DNA of 64,000 nucleotides from Mytilus trossulus. Its lineage: Eukaryota; Mollusca; Bivalvia; Mytilida; Mytilidae. Position 1 is the stretch's first letter. Each line of letters begins with the position of its first letter. Both the position numbers and the translations under genes were made by a program. The notes beneath the pieces are model-generated. The model was not told the origin of the DNA, did not search any database, and was given only the letters and a program-made list of their open reading frames with translations. Of this stretch, positions 36,040-47,731 are shown piece after piece. The stretch is from the NCBI RefSeq assembly GCF_036588685.1, contig NC_086382.1:71831999-71895998 (forward strand), in the 5' to 3' direction.

Positions 36040-36830
36040 AAAATTGAGAATGGAAATGGAGAATATGTCAAAGAGACAACAACCCGACCATAGAAAAACA
36101 ACAACAGAAGGTCATCAATAGGTCTTCAATGTAGCGAGAAATTCCCGCACCCGGAGGCGTCCTTCAGCGGACCCCTAAACAAACATATAGTAGTTAAGTG
36201 ACAATGAATAAAATTGAGAATGGAAATGGGGAATGTGTCAAAGAGACAACAACCCGACCAAAATAAAAAAAACACAACAGCAGAAGGTCACCAACAGGTC
36301 TTCAATGTAGCGAGAAATTCCCGCACCCGGAGGCGTCCTTCAGCTGGCCCCTAAACAAATATATACTAGTTCAGTGATAATGAACGCCATACTTATTTCC
36401 AAATTGTACACAAGAAACTAAAATTTAAATAATACAAGACTAACAAAGGCCAGAGGCTCCTGACTTGGGACAGGCGCAAAAATGCGGCGGGGTTAAACAT
36501 GTTTGTGAGATCTCAACCCTCCCCCTATACCTCTAACAGTGTAGAAAAGTAAATGAACGCCATATTAAATTCCAAATTGTACACACGAAAACTAAAATTA
36601 AAATACTACAAGAATAACAAAGGCCAGAGGCTCATGACTTGGGACAGGCACATAATTGCGGCGGGGTTAAACATGTTTATGAGAACTCAACCCTCTCCCT
36701 AAACCTCTAGCCAATGTAGAAAAGTAAACGCATAACAATCGGCACATTAAAATTCAGTTCAAGAGAAGTCCGAGTCTGATGTCAGAAGATGTAACCAAAG
36801 AAAATAAACAAAATGACAATAATACATAAA
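36040..36830 (+). repeat. Family 2 repeats, three partial copies in tandem
   Basis: A first copy (36040-36205) is cut short at TAGTAGTTAAGTGACAATGA; a second, fuller copy (about 36209-36545) restarts with AAAATTGAGAATGG; a third (36546-36830) lacks the 5' half and runs on to a tail with CAGTTCAAGAGAAGTCCGAG. Each of the last two has CTTGGGACAGGC and GCGGCGGGGTTAAACATGTT. Confidence 0.85.
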
Positions 36831-37514
36831 TAACAACAGACGACTAGGTGTTTATTAAACTATTAATACGGAAAGTTTTCACAGGCATAATCCAAAATTA
36901 TCTTTTTTTAAATATATATTCTTCAATCTTTTTGCGCTCCATTTGCTTTAACTGTGTTGTGAACTTGTCCTGAATATATATGCATGATATATTTACTATT
37001 GCACGCGCCAAAAAATAAAAAAAAAGTGTGTTTACTAAACTGAACAACTGTAAACTGTGTTGTTTTCATTTAGTTTTCCTCAATAAAATTAGAAAACTTA
37101 TTCTAGATAAATGCAAATTAATATATATATAGTGTTGATAAAGTGTTGCTATATATATATAGTAGCTTTGGAGTGGTAGGAGAATAGACTTTAAAACATG
37201 AACAAGAGATACAAGGCAATTGCCAAATGAAACAGTTACCACACAAAATGAAACAGCCATTCACCTACAACCTCCAAAACTCCAGGCAAGCACACTCCAA
37301 TGAGCCAATCAAGGCGTTAAGAAGTGAAATATTGTAGGGTTCTAAGTTAGTTCAGCTGTATAACAATGCATATATATGTATAGTTATGCATTTCAATCAA
37401 GAACTAAACAGTCTTACTCCTTTGCCTTATTGAAAACAACAACCCGAACATAGTGCACAAAATGTTTTTTTTTTACAAATACTGGTAAACCATAAGTGCA
37501 ATATGTTTTCACAT
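36831..37514. other. Downstream of the first C1q gene
   Basis: Contains a partial copy of the duplicated block (36865-36965) and TA-rich runs at about 37125-37165. No canonical AATAAA was found within 100 bases after the C1q stop. Confidence 0.45.
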
Positions 37515-37972
37515 TTAATAGAACAAAAGCCATCCTGAGAATGTTGTCCTGGTATATTTATCGCTTCTGATGGTACCTTCGTGTCCTGCCCCCTGTGATC
37601 TGGTGTAAACTACATCTCCAGTTTTGAGGGTATGTATGACGAACCCAGTTGAACAGTGTTCTTCAGCATGCGTTTCGGAATCAACATAAATACTTCCGTG
37701 GACTTTATTATCGATCACTAATTCCACTCCGATCTCACTATTGACGCTTCCGCTCGCACATACTGTCCATGTAAATGCATATGTCCCTGGAAGTGATGGT
37801 CGAAAAATACCTGTGAAGTTTTCATAACCATTTCCAACATTGCATTCAACATGGTCATAAATGAACGTTTGTCTAAGGCCAAATGACGTTGCGTCAAAGG
37901 ATGCCGATTTGTAGGCAGAGAAGGCCACACCAGGACCTTCATTCAAAAGAAATCTTCGATGTCGACTATTAC
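37515..37972 (-). CDS. C1q-domain protein A, exon 2 (globular C1q domain)
   Basis: Second and last coding exon, 458 nt, of a secreted single-domain C1q protein. It starts after the acceptor ATATTGCAG (AG at 37974-37973) in phase 1 and ends at the stop at 37515. The encoded domain begins GVAFSAYKSASF and contains DHVECNVGNGYENFTGIF, PGTYAFTWTVCASG, VHGSIYVDS, EEHCSTGF and FSGWLLFY, which are the conserved beta-sandwich positions of C1q/TNF domains. Three conserved cysteines and one N-glycosylation sequon (NFT) are present. With exon 1 it gives 215 aa. The domain is about 82% identical by eye to gene B. By family knowledge these proteins act as secreted recognition molecules in bivalve haemolymph; the ligand cannot be told. 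Confidence 0.9.
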
Positions 37973-38969
37973 CTGCAATATATAGACCTACTAGTTACAT
38001 GTATATCTTAAATATGATAAGAAATATAACCAAAATATGAATGATGTGTGCTTCGGATACCATTGCCACCATTGCAATGGAAGCGTGGCAGGACACAAAA
38101 AAGAGGAGGAACATTACTGGTATCATAACGGTAACTTAATACCGGCGTCTTGGTGATTATTGAACAAAATGTATAATTGCACGCTGAATGCCTTACTATC
38201 CTCTATATAAATATATATTTATATACTTATACATTTGTATATAATAAGGCGAGGAATATATTTCACAAAACCAGTTTACATAATAAAAGGAGACCGAACA
38301 AGCGACTGTATGTCAATAAATATCCGCATTTTGACTATTCACAAGGAGGACCTAGGAAGCAGATGTATGTTGGAAGCCATTATATCAAAGTAAAAAATAT
38401 CATACTCATATTTATACCTCATCTTGACAAGCCTTTGAAAATTAATCAGATGACTATGCTCTGGATAGTGATGTCACAATGGTTTCGCAAACTTGTCTAA
38501 ATTTACATGTTTAACCCGCCACATTTTATATTTGTCTCTCTCAAGTCTAAACTTAATGTAATGCATTGGTTTTTACATGTGATTTGTTTTAATTTGCCAC
38601 GTTGGAACCTTTCACAGGTTGTTATACAAAATGTGGTTTTATGATTGGTATAGCTGTATGGTTAACCAGCTAGAAGCCCTTATGTCATTTTTGTCTTTGG
38701 TAGAACATTGTCTAATTGGCAATCATACATTGCGAATAAGATAATAGTTTATCAAAACCACTCGTTAGAGTTGAGATTTGGTTAATATCTTAATATTAAT
38801 GATAATTTTACATCGTAAGGATATGTTGATAGTTACTACACTTTGAATTTAATGAAATTTAAATCCGACCGAATGAGAAAACTTTTAGAAATATAGAAAT
38901 ACCGAGATTAGACTGTGTGATGTCGTTTGAAATTCTGGTCCATAGGTTGCATTATCATTACTTATTTCA

Positions 38970-39375
38970 GTTTTTGAAGTTAGAGCGGCTCTGACCTTTA
39001 TTAAAAGACATATGTTTGTGTTGTTGCAACTGCCTTATGGACTTCATTGAATCTCTTTTTATAAATATGTAACTAAATGATTTTTTAACAAACAAGTTAT
39101 AATTTCAAAGCGAAATAGCTCAATGCAAATTCGAAAAATCGCACAAAAACTTAATTTCTTGGCTATGATATAGTAAGATCTATAATTGGTGAAAATGGAT
39201 TGAGTTGTGGATGTGCCATGTTTGCGGAAACATATTACACAATGTACGTATATACCACCCCTCTCCCAAAATAAACAGGTCCACTGTGTTTCGTTGTCAA
39301 CCCTTCATCGTTGGTAAGCAGCAGCTCTGCTTTAATGTTATTCAGACACAAACCCAAATGTGGCATTTATCATAT
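38970..39375 (+). repeat. Duplicated block, copy 2
   Basis: Matches 35580-35985 in the same orientation, inside the intron of C1q gene A. Confidence 0.7.
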
Positions 39376-39429
39376 AAACTTATATAATTATGAAAAAGTA
39401 AAATCACAGAAATACTGAACTTAGAAGAA

Positions 39430-39625
39430 AATCAATTCGGAAAGTCCATAATCACATGGCAGAATCAAATAACAAAACGCATCAAAAACGAATGGACAAG
39501 AACTGTCATATTCCTGACTTGGTACAGGAATTTTCAAATGTAGAAAATGGTGGATTAAACCTGGTTCTATAGCGCTAACCCTCTCACTTTAATGACAGTC
39601 TCATCAAATTCCGTTATATATACAT
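39430..39625 (-). repeat. Family 6 repeat
   Basis: Carries CATATTCCTGACTTGGTACAGG and GGTGGATTAAACCTGG modules. Related copies are at about 30255-30475 (opposite strand), 41005-41140 (opposite strand), 44080-44250 and 55740-55960. Confidence 0.65.
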
Positions 39626-40105
39626 TGATTCGTTAAATAAACTGATATACTCTACGTACATGTGTTTATTAAACTATTAAGGAAATTTTGAGGTATGAGA
39701 TTACTTGACAACGTTTATTTCTGAGCATAAATCAAAGTTCAAAGGAAGCGCATTTTCGCCCTCAAAAATATTTGTAAAAGTTTTGACTCGTATTTGCGTC
39801 AAGGTTCAAGCCATGATTGATGTTACATGACCTTTTATTAAATTTTACAAAAAAATTAACAAATAGATACAGGCTGATGGAAGATTGATACAATTTTGAG
39901 TATATCCATATGTAGCTACTTTATCCTACTAGTGTGCTTTACGGTAAATTGGCTTTGAATATTCGTTTTTTTAAACATCTACAAATTAATACATTATTAC
40001 ATTATTTCATTATTTTACGACTTCATCAGTTTGTTTCAAGATAATCGAAGGAAGTACGATGTTTATCTAAAATGACACAATATATTACTCTAGTAATATT
40101 TTTAC

Positions 40106-40295
40106 CTTTAACTATTTGTCGTAATTCGGCTGCTTCTTTCTCAATTACAGACATCCTTTCAACCTCCATTTCAAGTTTGGCTATTTTCTTTTCATAAGTT
40201 TCCATTCGGTCCAAAAGATTTTCCAAATTAATATCATTTCTGATTGCAATAATACCATGGAAGGACAAGCACAGAATAATTCTATACCATGCCAT
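40106..40295 (-). CDS. C1q-domain protein A, exon 1 (signal peptide and coiled coil)
   Basis: First coding exon, 190 nt, ending at donor AAAG^GTAAAA. The start chosen is the ATG at 40295-40293 (AAAATGGCA, strong context), giving MAWYRIILCLSFHGIIA, a clear signal peptide that aligns with MARFILCLFFCGIFA of gene B. An in-frame ATG at 40304 would add three residues but has T at -3. After the signal peptide comes a heptad-like helix with MEVERMSVIEKEAAELRQIV, a predicted coiled coil that would oligomerise the protein in place of a collagen stalk. Joined to exon 2 in phase 1, the product is 215 aa and secreted. Confidence 0.85.
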
Positions 40296-40304
40296 TTTAA
40301 ACAT

Positions 40305-40345
40305 CGAGAGATAAGAATATGTGTCAATGTTCTGTTCTTATCAAA
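40305..40345 (-). promoter_or_regulatory. Conserved 5' UTR/promoter of C1q gene A with paired GATA-like sites
   Basis: GATAAG at 40310-40315 and, in the opposite sense, CTTATC at 40337-40342. The same arrangement with 26- rather than 27-base spacing occurs beside the start of gene B, within about 40 bp of conserved sequence. GATA factors commonly drive blood-cell genes; haemocyte expression is inference. Confidence 0.5.
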
Positions 40346-41683
40346 ATATAGTCCTACTTATTAATAATATGTAATAATTCAGATTTTCAAAAACACTATC
40401 TGCGTATTAACATTCATATGAGTTGACAGAAATAAATGAACAAACCCATTTTGATATTCTTATTATACCCAGAAGCATGTCAAAGAACAGAAGAACACAA
40501 TATGTTCAACAGTGTTGGCTTTCCAACAGAAATTGTATAATACTTTTTTAAATAATTTGCATGTGTTTGGTTTAAATTTTCAAATTTTCCCCTTACATCT
40601 TGCAAAGAAAAGCATTGTACAGGATTAATCTCGGATCATATTTTCATAGTTCTGTAAAGATATGTTGAGGTGGGTCGAGACGACGAACATTTTAACATTT
40701 TTCAAATTTTCAGTTTGAGTTGTTTAAATTGATTATCGTCAAACAAAGCGGCATAACTCAGGTATAAATTGATAAAAACTGTATGACTATGTGTGACTAC
40801 TTGTTTGTAAGAAAAAGAAAAAAATAAGTATATATTAAAGGCCTCATGATAACCTGCATTGGTTGTCTTTCTTTAAGGCAATTTGTGTGTCTTTGTTTCA
40901 TTAGTGATTAAGATTATACTACAATGTTGCCATAGGTAACCCATTTGTTTACGAAGTTTTCCTTTCAAATCTGTTTGTTTTGCTTACAGATTAATTGTTG
41001 CGTTTTTAATGGTATTGAATGCGACTGTCATAGACGTGAGAGGCATAGCTAGCTATAAAACCAGATTGAATCCAATATTTTCGACATAAAGAAATGCATG
41101 TACCAAGTCAGAAATAATACAGTTAACATGTTCTATTTGAAAAAGAGATTTCTATTTTTTTTAATTTTTTTTTGTGGTTTCAAATTTGTGTACCAATGTG
41201 AATAAAAAATGTCAACAACTTCATTAGATGATGGAAATGCACTAACATGATTTTATCAAATTTTGGATAATCTCCCCACTCCATGAAAGGAATTATTCTC
41301 CTTGAATAAAAAATAAAGTACCAAAGGGTAAATATACCCACATACACATATAAAACTCACGTTAGATTATCCCCACGATAAGATGATTATTTGAAAAAAC
41401 AAAAGCTTTAAAATATTGTTGACAATTAATAGGGGAAACTTCCCAACAATCCCATCATATTCAAGTTCGATGTCGTTGACTATCAATTGAGGAAATTTCC
41501 CCATAATCTTGAAAATAGATAGTATGGATAGTATTGACATAAGATAGTATTGAGAAGATTCCCCATCATCTCATTAAGTTCAAATTGACCGGTAACAACA
41601 TAATTGTATGTACTAAAAACTGTCGTCACAAGTCGTTAATATTTAGACAGTCTTCGGACAGTTAAAAGAAACAAATATTGATA
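40346..41683. other. Region upstream of C1q gene A
   Basis: A family 6 fragment lies at about 41005-41140 (GCGACTGTCATAGACGTGAG, then GTACCAAGTCAGAAATAATA). Otherwise AT-rich with no gene recognised. Confidence 0.45.
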
Positions 41684-41685
41684 TA

Positions 41686-42452
41686 CTAGTCAACAAAAGA
41701 AACGATACACGACTTTGAAATAAAATTTATCCAAAACTATTAGATATAAAACAAAATAAGATACACTATTTTAAAAAGCTTTCATTTGCAATGTATGCAC
41801 ATGTGATAATGAAAATCAAAACTTGTCGGAAAGTATCTAAATTCTATATAAACGAACATAGGGTGCAAATTAGTTTTGCGGAAAGTTGAATAAAAAATCG
41901 ACACACATTTTTCTAAGTACTGCATACAATTTCAAATTTGTTTGAAAATATTCAATATGCTAATCAAGTTATGTTCTTGTTGTCAATAATTGGTTGAAGT
42001 ATTGTTTTTTTTTTCAAATTTTTGGGAAAAAAATTGTTTTTAAAATTTCAAAAAATGCAAAACAATTTTTTTTATTTTCGTCTCAAATCAATGCTTTACA
42101 TATTAAAACAACACACAGTAAATTTGGAGCCTTCGGATAAGTTTTAAGTTTGTTACCGCTTTTTAATTATCACTTTACACATACTGTCTATGGTAAATTA
42201 GTTAATAACGTATACATTTTAACGATTTCTCGTGGGGACGAACTTTGCTGAACAAATAAACGAAGAAACTGTATAATTTTTAAAAACAGATTGATGGCAA
42301 ATATTGTCTTTTCCTTCAAATTAGAGACGGATATAAACGGATTTATATTTACATAATGATTAAGTATTACTACCTTCAATATTGGTCCTATAAACGGAAA
42401 ACTTTATCTTTAATTAAAAAAAAAGTCTTGTATCGTTTCTTTTGTTGACTAG
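41686..42452. mobile_element. 0.77-kb TIR element flanked by TA (Tc1/mariner-type, non-autonomous)
   Basis: CTAGTCAACAAAAGAAACGA on the left is inverted on the right. Including the flank, 34 bp (41681-41714 and 42424-42457) match with one mismatch. Both sides end in TA, which could be the duplicated TA target of a Tc1/mariner-type element. No transposase frame is present. Confidence 0.75.
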
Positions 42453-42499
42453 TATATATTGCCTATTAATAATAATATCACATCCTTATAACTAATCAA

Positions 42500-42895
42500 A
42501 GTTAAGGCTAGAATTTTAGCTGGTATCTATGATGAGTTTATTTACAACCAGTGGGTCGATGCCACTGCTGGTGGAGATTTATATCCCCGAGGGTATCACA
42601 AGCCCAGTAGTCAGCACTTTTTAAGCTGACATGAATTATCCTTGATTTTGTTATATTTAAAAATTAACTGTTTACAAAATTTTGAATTTTTCGAAATACT
42701 AAGGCTTTTCTACCTCAGGCGTAGAATACCTTAGCTGTATTTGACAACACTTTTAGGAATTTTGGATGTCAATGCTCTTCAACTTCGTACTTTATTTGGC
42801 TTTTTTTTAAAACCTTTTTTTGATTCGAGCGTCACTGATGAGTCTTTTGTAGAAGAAACACGCGTCTGGCGTATATATAAAATGTATTCCTGCTA
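42500..42895 (-). repeat. Family 5 repeat, long copy
   Basis: Contains GGGTCGATGCCACTGCTGG, CCCGAGGGTATCACAAGCCC, AGGCTTTTCTACCTCAGGCG, GAGCGTCACTGATGAGTC and AACACGCGTCTGGCGTA. It served as the intact reference to delimit the Harbinger-like insertion at 14448-16575. A short fragment is also at about 59385-59455. Confidence 0.8.
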
Positions 42896-43889
42896 TCTTT
42901 GATGAGTGTTTTTTTGCTGTTTTCAGTATAAAGAAAGCAGAACGTTTTGAATACAGAGATTGTCTGTGGAAAACATATAGCTTTCAATCATGAGGAGTTT
43001 ACTTAAACAACCCTTTAAAAACGGAAAAGACTACAAAAGAACCGGCTGCTGTGAATATGGTACCCACAGTGTATTAGAAATTTAATTGCAGAAGTTAATC
43101 TTGTAAAAGTAAAATATACCTTGCGATATGCTCATGATAAGATAGATGAAAATAATTATAAATCAAAATTCGTAGAAAGAGTTCTAATTTACGCACTGAC
43201 TTTTCTACAGTTATGCTCCTTTGAAACTTGAAAAAGTTTCAAAATTTGTCCTCGTACTCTCAATTACCATTAATGACATTAATCCACAATGCTAAGAACC
43301 ACAACTCACTGACACAGTTCGAATTTTGGCATTGCGTTACTAACAGTTCTCGAGATTTTTTTTATAACATATCGCCTTTTATATAAAAAAAAATCTAAGT
43401 GGTTCGTATCTGCACTGTTACTTAATTTTTCCTTTTCCTCATTTCGTTTGACCCAAACACAATGCCAAGTACCAAAACCTGCAGACAAAGTTAGAATTTG
43501 GGTTGCGATTCATTTACCGTTTAATAGTTGTGCTCCTTTTTAACTTGGAAAATAGCAACGCTTGAGATTGGATTTTGGTGTCCTTAGAGAAACTCTTCCA
43601 TTACTTGTGTCCATGCAGTTGTTTGTCTTTTGGTGGTATTTTTTGTTTTTGTCCTGTCATTGTCATTTTATTTCCGACTGATGAGCGTTACATTCCCTTG
43701 GGTAATGTTGCCTCTATTTTGTAACTGTTGTTCTTTTCACCAAAGCAAAAATGCTGTAAAGGTTTATTTTTTGTAAATTCCGATACTATTATGGCATCGA
43801 GACAGCTTATTAGCAACGGTGCTAAAAATTGTTACTGTTAATTACTATTGATTGTCAAAAATAAAATAACAAAAATACTGTTATATTTG
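42896..43889. other. Gene-free stretch
   Basis: A block with TTATGCTCCTTTGAAACTTG at about 43210 is echoed at about 43530 (TTGTGCTCCTTTTTAACTTG), and a family 3-like fragment is at about 43610-43735. No gene supported. Confidence 0.4.
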
Positions 43890-44060
43890 TTATTCTCGTG
43901 GTGTTTTGTCTGATGCTTGGTCCGTTTCGGTGTTGTGTCGTTGTTCTCCTCTTATATTTAATGCGTTTCCCTCGGTTTTAGTTTGTTACTCCGATTTTGT
44001 TTTTTGTCCATGGATTTATGAGTTTTGAACAGCGGTATACTACTGTTGCCTTTCTTTATC
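43890..44060 (-). repeat. Family 4 repeat
   Basis: Reverse copy with TTCTCGTGGTGTTTTGTCTG, GTCCATGGATTTATGAG and GCGGTATACTACTGTTGCC. Confidence 0.8.
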
Positions 44061-44079
44061 TAATCAAATTGCAAAATCA

Positions 44080-44250
44080 AAAGCTCATACACATAAAACG
44101 AATTGCTAACTCCTGACTTGGAAATTTTTAATGTATACTTTTTTGGATGAAACCTAGATTTATAGCTAGCTAAATCTCACACTTGTATAACATTTGCATA
44201 AAACATTTCATTATATTGAAAACAACTTTTGAACCAAACAAGCAGTTATA
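44080..44250 (-). repeat. Family 6 repeat, diverged
   Basis: Contains AACTCCTGACTTGG and GGATGAAACCTAG, corresponding to the modules at 39430-39625. Confidence 0.45.
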
Positions 44251-44504
44251 AAAAGTAAAAGTTTGAAAAAAACAACAGTGTGTTAAAATCTCAAACACCA
44301 GGGTTTTCGATATCACAAACTAGTCAAAACATTTACTAAATTTTATCATCGGTATAAGGAATAATTATTAAACATAACTCAACATGCAAACATCTTATAC
44401 GTTCAGGTATTTCACATCCAATCTTTTATGGTAATAATCTTTACAAAACACAAACATGTCAGTATTTACCCCAAAAGCTTACAAAACCTTTAAACAGACT
44501 TATT

Positions 44505-44955
44505 ACATAAAGGCAACAGTAGTATACCGCTGTTCAAACTCATAAATCTATGGACAAAAAAAATAAAATCGGGGTAACAAACTAAAACCGAGGGAAAGGC
44601 ATAAAATATAAGAGAACAACGGCACAACAATAAAATGTAACACACACAGAAACGGACAAAGAATCAGACAAAATCCCACGAGAATAACAAATATAACATC
44701 AAAACAAAAATACTTAATTTGGGATAGACAAGTACCGTGACATGTCTTATCGCAATATTAATTTACACTAAAAAATAAGAGAAAACAAACGACGCAACGT
44801 TAAAATGTAACACGCACAGAAACGAACAATAATATAATAATAGCCATATTCCTGACTTGGTACAGGACATTTTTAAAGAACAAAATGGTGGGCTGAACCT
44901 GGTTTTGTGGCATGCCAAACCACGCACTTTAATGGCAATGTTAAATATAACATTG
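44505..44955 (+). repeat. Family 4 repeat, longest copy
   Basis: Starts AAAGGCAACAGTAGTATACC. Near its end it carries TTCCTGACTTGGTACAGGAC and GGTGGGCTGAACCTGG, the module shared with family 6. Confidence 0.85.
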
Positions 44956-45329
44956 AAATGACAACATAATATCACAGGACTACAATACAAATAAATAGGA
45001 GAACGTATTAAGAAGGGATATAGTTACGATACTGTTGTCGGGTCATTAAAGATTGCATATTTTGGCTTTGGTATTGATTCACTTATAGGGTCTTTGCATC
45101 GGAAGTAAACACATTTATTTAAAAAACAGTGGTTGGCATGACACGGGTTATTTTCTTTTCATATATTGTATGATTGTATGATACTAAACCCCTAACGAGA
45201 GGGATTTTGCCTGATATTCATATGATGAAGAAATAATCTATCCATTAGTTTAATTGAGGTCTGGAGCTGGTATGTCAGTTAACTGCTAGTATAGTCTGTT
45301 GTTATTATGTATTATTGTCATTTTATTTA

Positions 45330-45738
45330 TTTTCTTTTGTTACATCTTCTGATATCGGACTCGAATTTCTCTTGAACCGAATTTTAATGTGCGTATTGAT
45401 ATGCGTTTACTTTTCTACTTTGGGTAGAGGTATATGGGAGGGTTGAGATCTCATAAACATGTTTAACCCGGCCATAATTTTGCGCCTGTCCCAAGTCAAG
45501 AGCCTCTGGCCTTTTTGAGTCTTATATTTTATTTGCTTGTGTATAATTCGGAGTTAAGTATGACGTCCATTATCACTATACTAGTATACATATTTTTAAG
45601 GGGCCAGCTGAAGGACGCCTAAGGTTACGGGGGTTTCTCGCTACATTCAATACCCATTGGTGGCCGACGGCTGTTGTCTGCTCTATGGTCGGGTTGTTAT
45701 CGTTATGTCACATTCCCCATTTCCTTTCTCAATTTTAA
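45330..45738 (-). repeat. Family 2 repeat, near full-length
   Basis: Runs from the GTTACATCTTCTGATATCGG tail through TGCGCCTGTCCCAAGTCAAG, GGGGCCAGCTGAAGGACGCC and GTCGGGTTGTTATCG to CCCCATTTCCTTTCTCAATT. Most complete single copy of this family in the window. Confidence 0.85.
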
Positions 45739-46149
45739 CATATCGAAAGAGAAAAAGGCATATTATATAGACAAAGCAAATCAGCATGAATAATTTTTAA
45801 ATTGTTCGTATATCTACAAGATGCCTATGACAACATGTTCACTGTATATATATATATTGTACGCGTGATGAACACGATCAGATTATCCGGTAGTTACTTA
45901 GGTGGAATACGTGTGTATTTCAAAACTTTTTTTTTTCTGGTGGGGCTTGAAACTATATTATTTGAATATTAAATTCACACGTTTAGGAAATAAAAACCAG
46001 CAGCCATCTCCAGCAAAATAACCACAGAAAAACAACTAAACAGAAGCGCCAAAATCTTTATTTGATTAACATTTAGACAGCCATCACTTGTTATTCCGTT
46101 GCATTTTTTCTAGCACATTGTAAAGCAATAAGTGTGTTTTTTTCCCAAA
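45739..46149. other. Downstream of C1q gene B
   Basis: AT-rich. It holds the AATAAA of gene B (46057-46062, reverse strand), 88 bases after its stop. Confidence 0.5.
46057..46062 (-). promoter_or_regulatory. Polyadenylation signal AATAAA of C1q gene B
   Basis: Canonical hexamer on the reverse strand 88 bases downstream of the stop. Confidence 0.55.
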
Positions 46150-46613
46150 TCAAAACAACAACCATCCTGAGAATGTTGTCCTGGAATAGTGATCGCTCCT
46201 TATAGTACCTTCATGGTAAGCATCCTGTGATCTGGTATAAACTACATCCCTTAGCTTTATGGTATGTACGACAAACCCAGTAGAACAATGCTCTTCATTA
46301 GTAGTTTCTGAATCAACATAAATACTTCCATGGACTTTATTATTGATCACTAATTCCACTCCGATCTCACTATTTTTAGCTCCGCTGGCACATACTGTCC
46401 ATGTAAATGCATATGTCCCGGGAACTGATGGTCGAAATATTCCGGTAGAGTTTTCATAACCATTTCCGACGTTGCATTCAACATGGTCATAAATGAACGT
46501 ATGTCTTACGCCAAATGGCGGAGCTTCAAAGGATGCCGATATATATGCAGAAAAAGCCACACCCGTCTTATCCGGAATTGACTCAAGAAGGAGTCTTTGG
46601 TTCCTACTTTTAC
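46150..46613 (-). CDS. C1q-domain protein B, exon 2 (globular C1q domain)
   Basis: Second coding exon, 464 nt, after the acceptor GTATTGCAG, in phase 1. The domain starts GVAFSAYISASFEA and carries DHVECNVGNGYENSTGIF, PGTYAFTWTVCASG, VHGSIYVDS, EEHCSTGF and FSGWLLF. Cysteines and the glycosylation sequon (NST) match gene A. Differences concentrate in the segments SVNS/AKNS, THAEE/TTNEE, KTGD/KLRD and QGAGHE/QDAYHE, which fall between conserved strands and so probably in surface loops. It lacks the terminal Tyr of A. Linked to exon 1 it gives a 215-aa secreted protein, the same length as A. It is a tandem paralogue in the same orientation, about 6 kb away. Confidence 0.9.
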
Positions 46614-47731
46614 CTGCAATACAGATGAGAACAAAATCGTCTTTAAAAATAAAATGAATAAACTTTTAAAAGAAAGTAACTAATACGTATTAAAGATATC
46701 TTGTATATTTAATAAGATATTTATGAAATCACACAAAAATAAATCTCATAGCCGGGTAATTATGTCATAGGATACCAGCCGAGAACCTTTATTTCTGTGG
46801 TTTTTCTTGTGTTGATGTATGCACGTATGTTATTTATTTATTATTGGTTGTTTTGGTAATGACGATTTAACATCAAAATAAAAAAAAGGAGGGGATGTTA
46901 TGTTTTTTCCCCTTAAAAATATTCAAATCCCCAATTTGATGTAAAAATATATTGTACTCAAGGTCAATCAGATGATAATAAATTTCCTGAATTCGGATTT
47001 TATCCCCTATAGTGTTAAATTTTGAAGAAAAAATCATTTGATTGATACCGTCGAAAAACTCAGACAATAACCCCTCGCAAATAAATGGTTGCTCCCTTGT
47101 GTAATAAATCAAGATGTTGGTTTTCTCGTTTTAATTGTTCTACGTTTTGTAATGCTGGAACCTCTTTCTTTTTGGTACTACCGGTAATCGTGCTTATTGT
47201 TGAAGACCTTACATTGTTATATGGATACTCATATCTACGTCATTTGAATTTGATGGATAAATGTATACAAACAAGTCCATATAACTGTGATTGTCAACAA
47301 TTTTCAAACTCTTTAATCCTTTGTTTCGGCAATAATTAGCGAAGCGGAACTGAATTTAAACTTGATATGTAGCTTATCATGGTTAAATAGTATACACAAA
47401 ATTAGCTCAACACCTGTAGGCGTTTCGAAAAAATTCCGTATAATGGTTTGTTACGGAACGACGGACAACAGTGAAAATATATGGCACCGACAACTTTGCT
47501 GCGAGGCCATAACACAGGTGTGATGTTTGGCATTGAAGTGTTATCCCTTTTGAATAGACACGGCTGCAAATAAATTATAGTTTACAAAACAAGGGAATGG
47601 ATAACGGCTGATGATTCAATTATAGAGTTATGTATTACTTAATCATTGAGACGGTTACTTTAAACAATCATATGTACGATCGAAGCCAACTTTACGGCTT
47701 ATTTGAGATGATGTAGTGTTATAAGTTTTAC
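46614..47731 (-). other. Intron of C1q gene B (1118 bp)
   Basis: Donor CAAG^GTAAAAC and acceptor TTGCAG^GT, the same phase as gene A. A heavily diverged family 1 copy is at about 47110-47260. The sequence otherwise shows no match to the intron of gene A. Confidence 0.8.

Larger units (their letters stand above)
37973..40105 (-). other. Intron of C1q gene A (2133 bp)
   Basis: Bounded by donor AAAG^GTAAAAATA at 40105 and acceptor TTGCAG^GT at 37973. It contains a short hairpin CCATTGC/GCAATGG near 38060, a fragment of family 1 at about 38685-38735, the second copy of the duplicated block (38970-39375) and a family 6 repeat (39430-39625). Confidence 0.8.

Noticed and set aside
38177-38500. 107-codon forward frame
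   Set aside because: It starts in a TA-rich run inside the C1q gene A intron and shows no domain or splice support.
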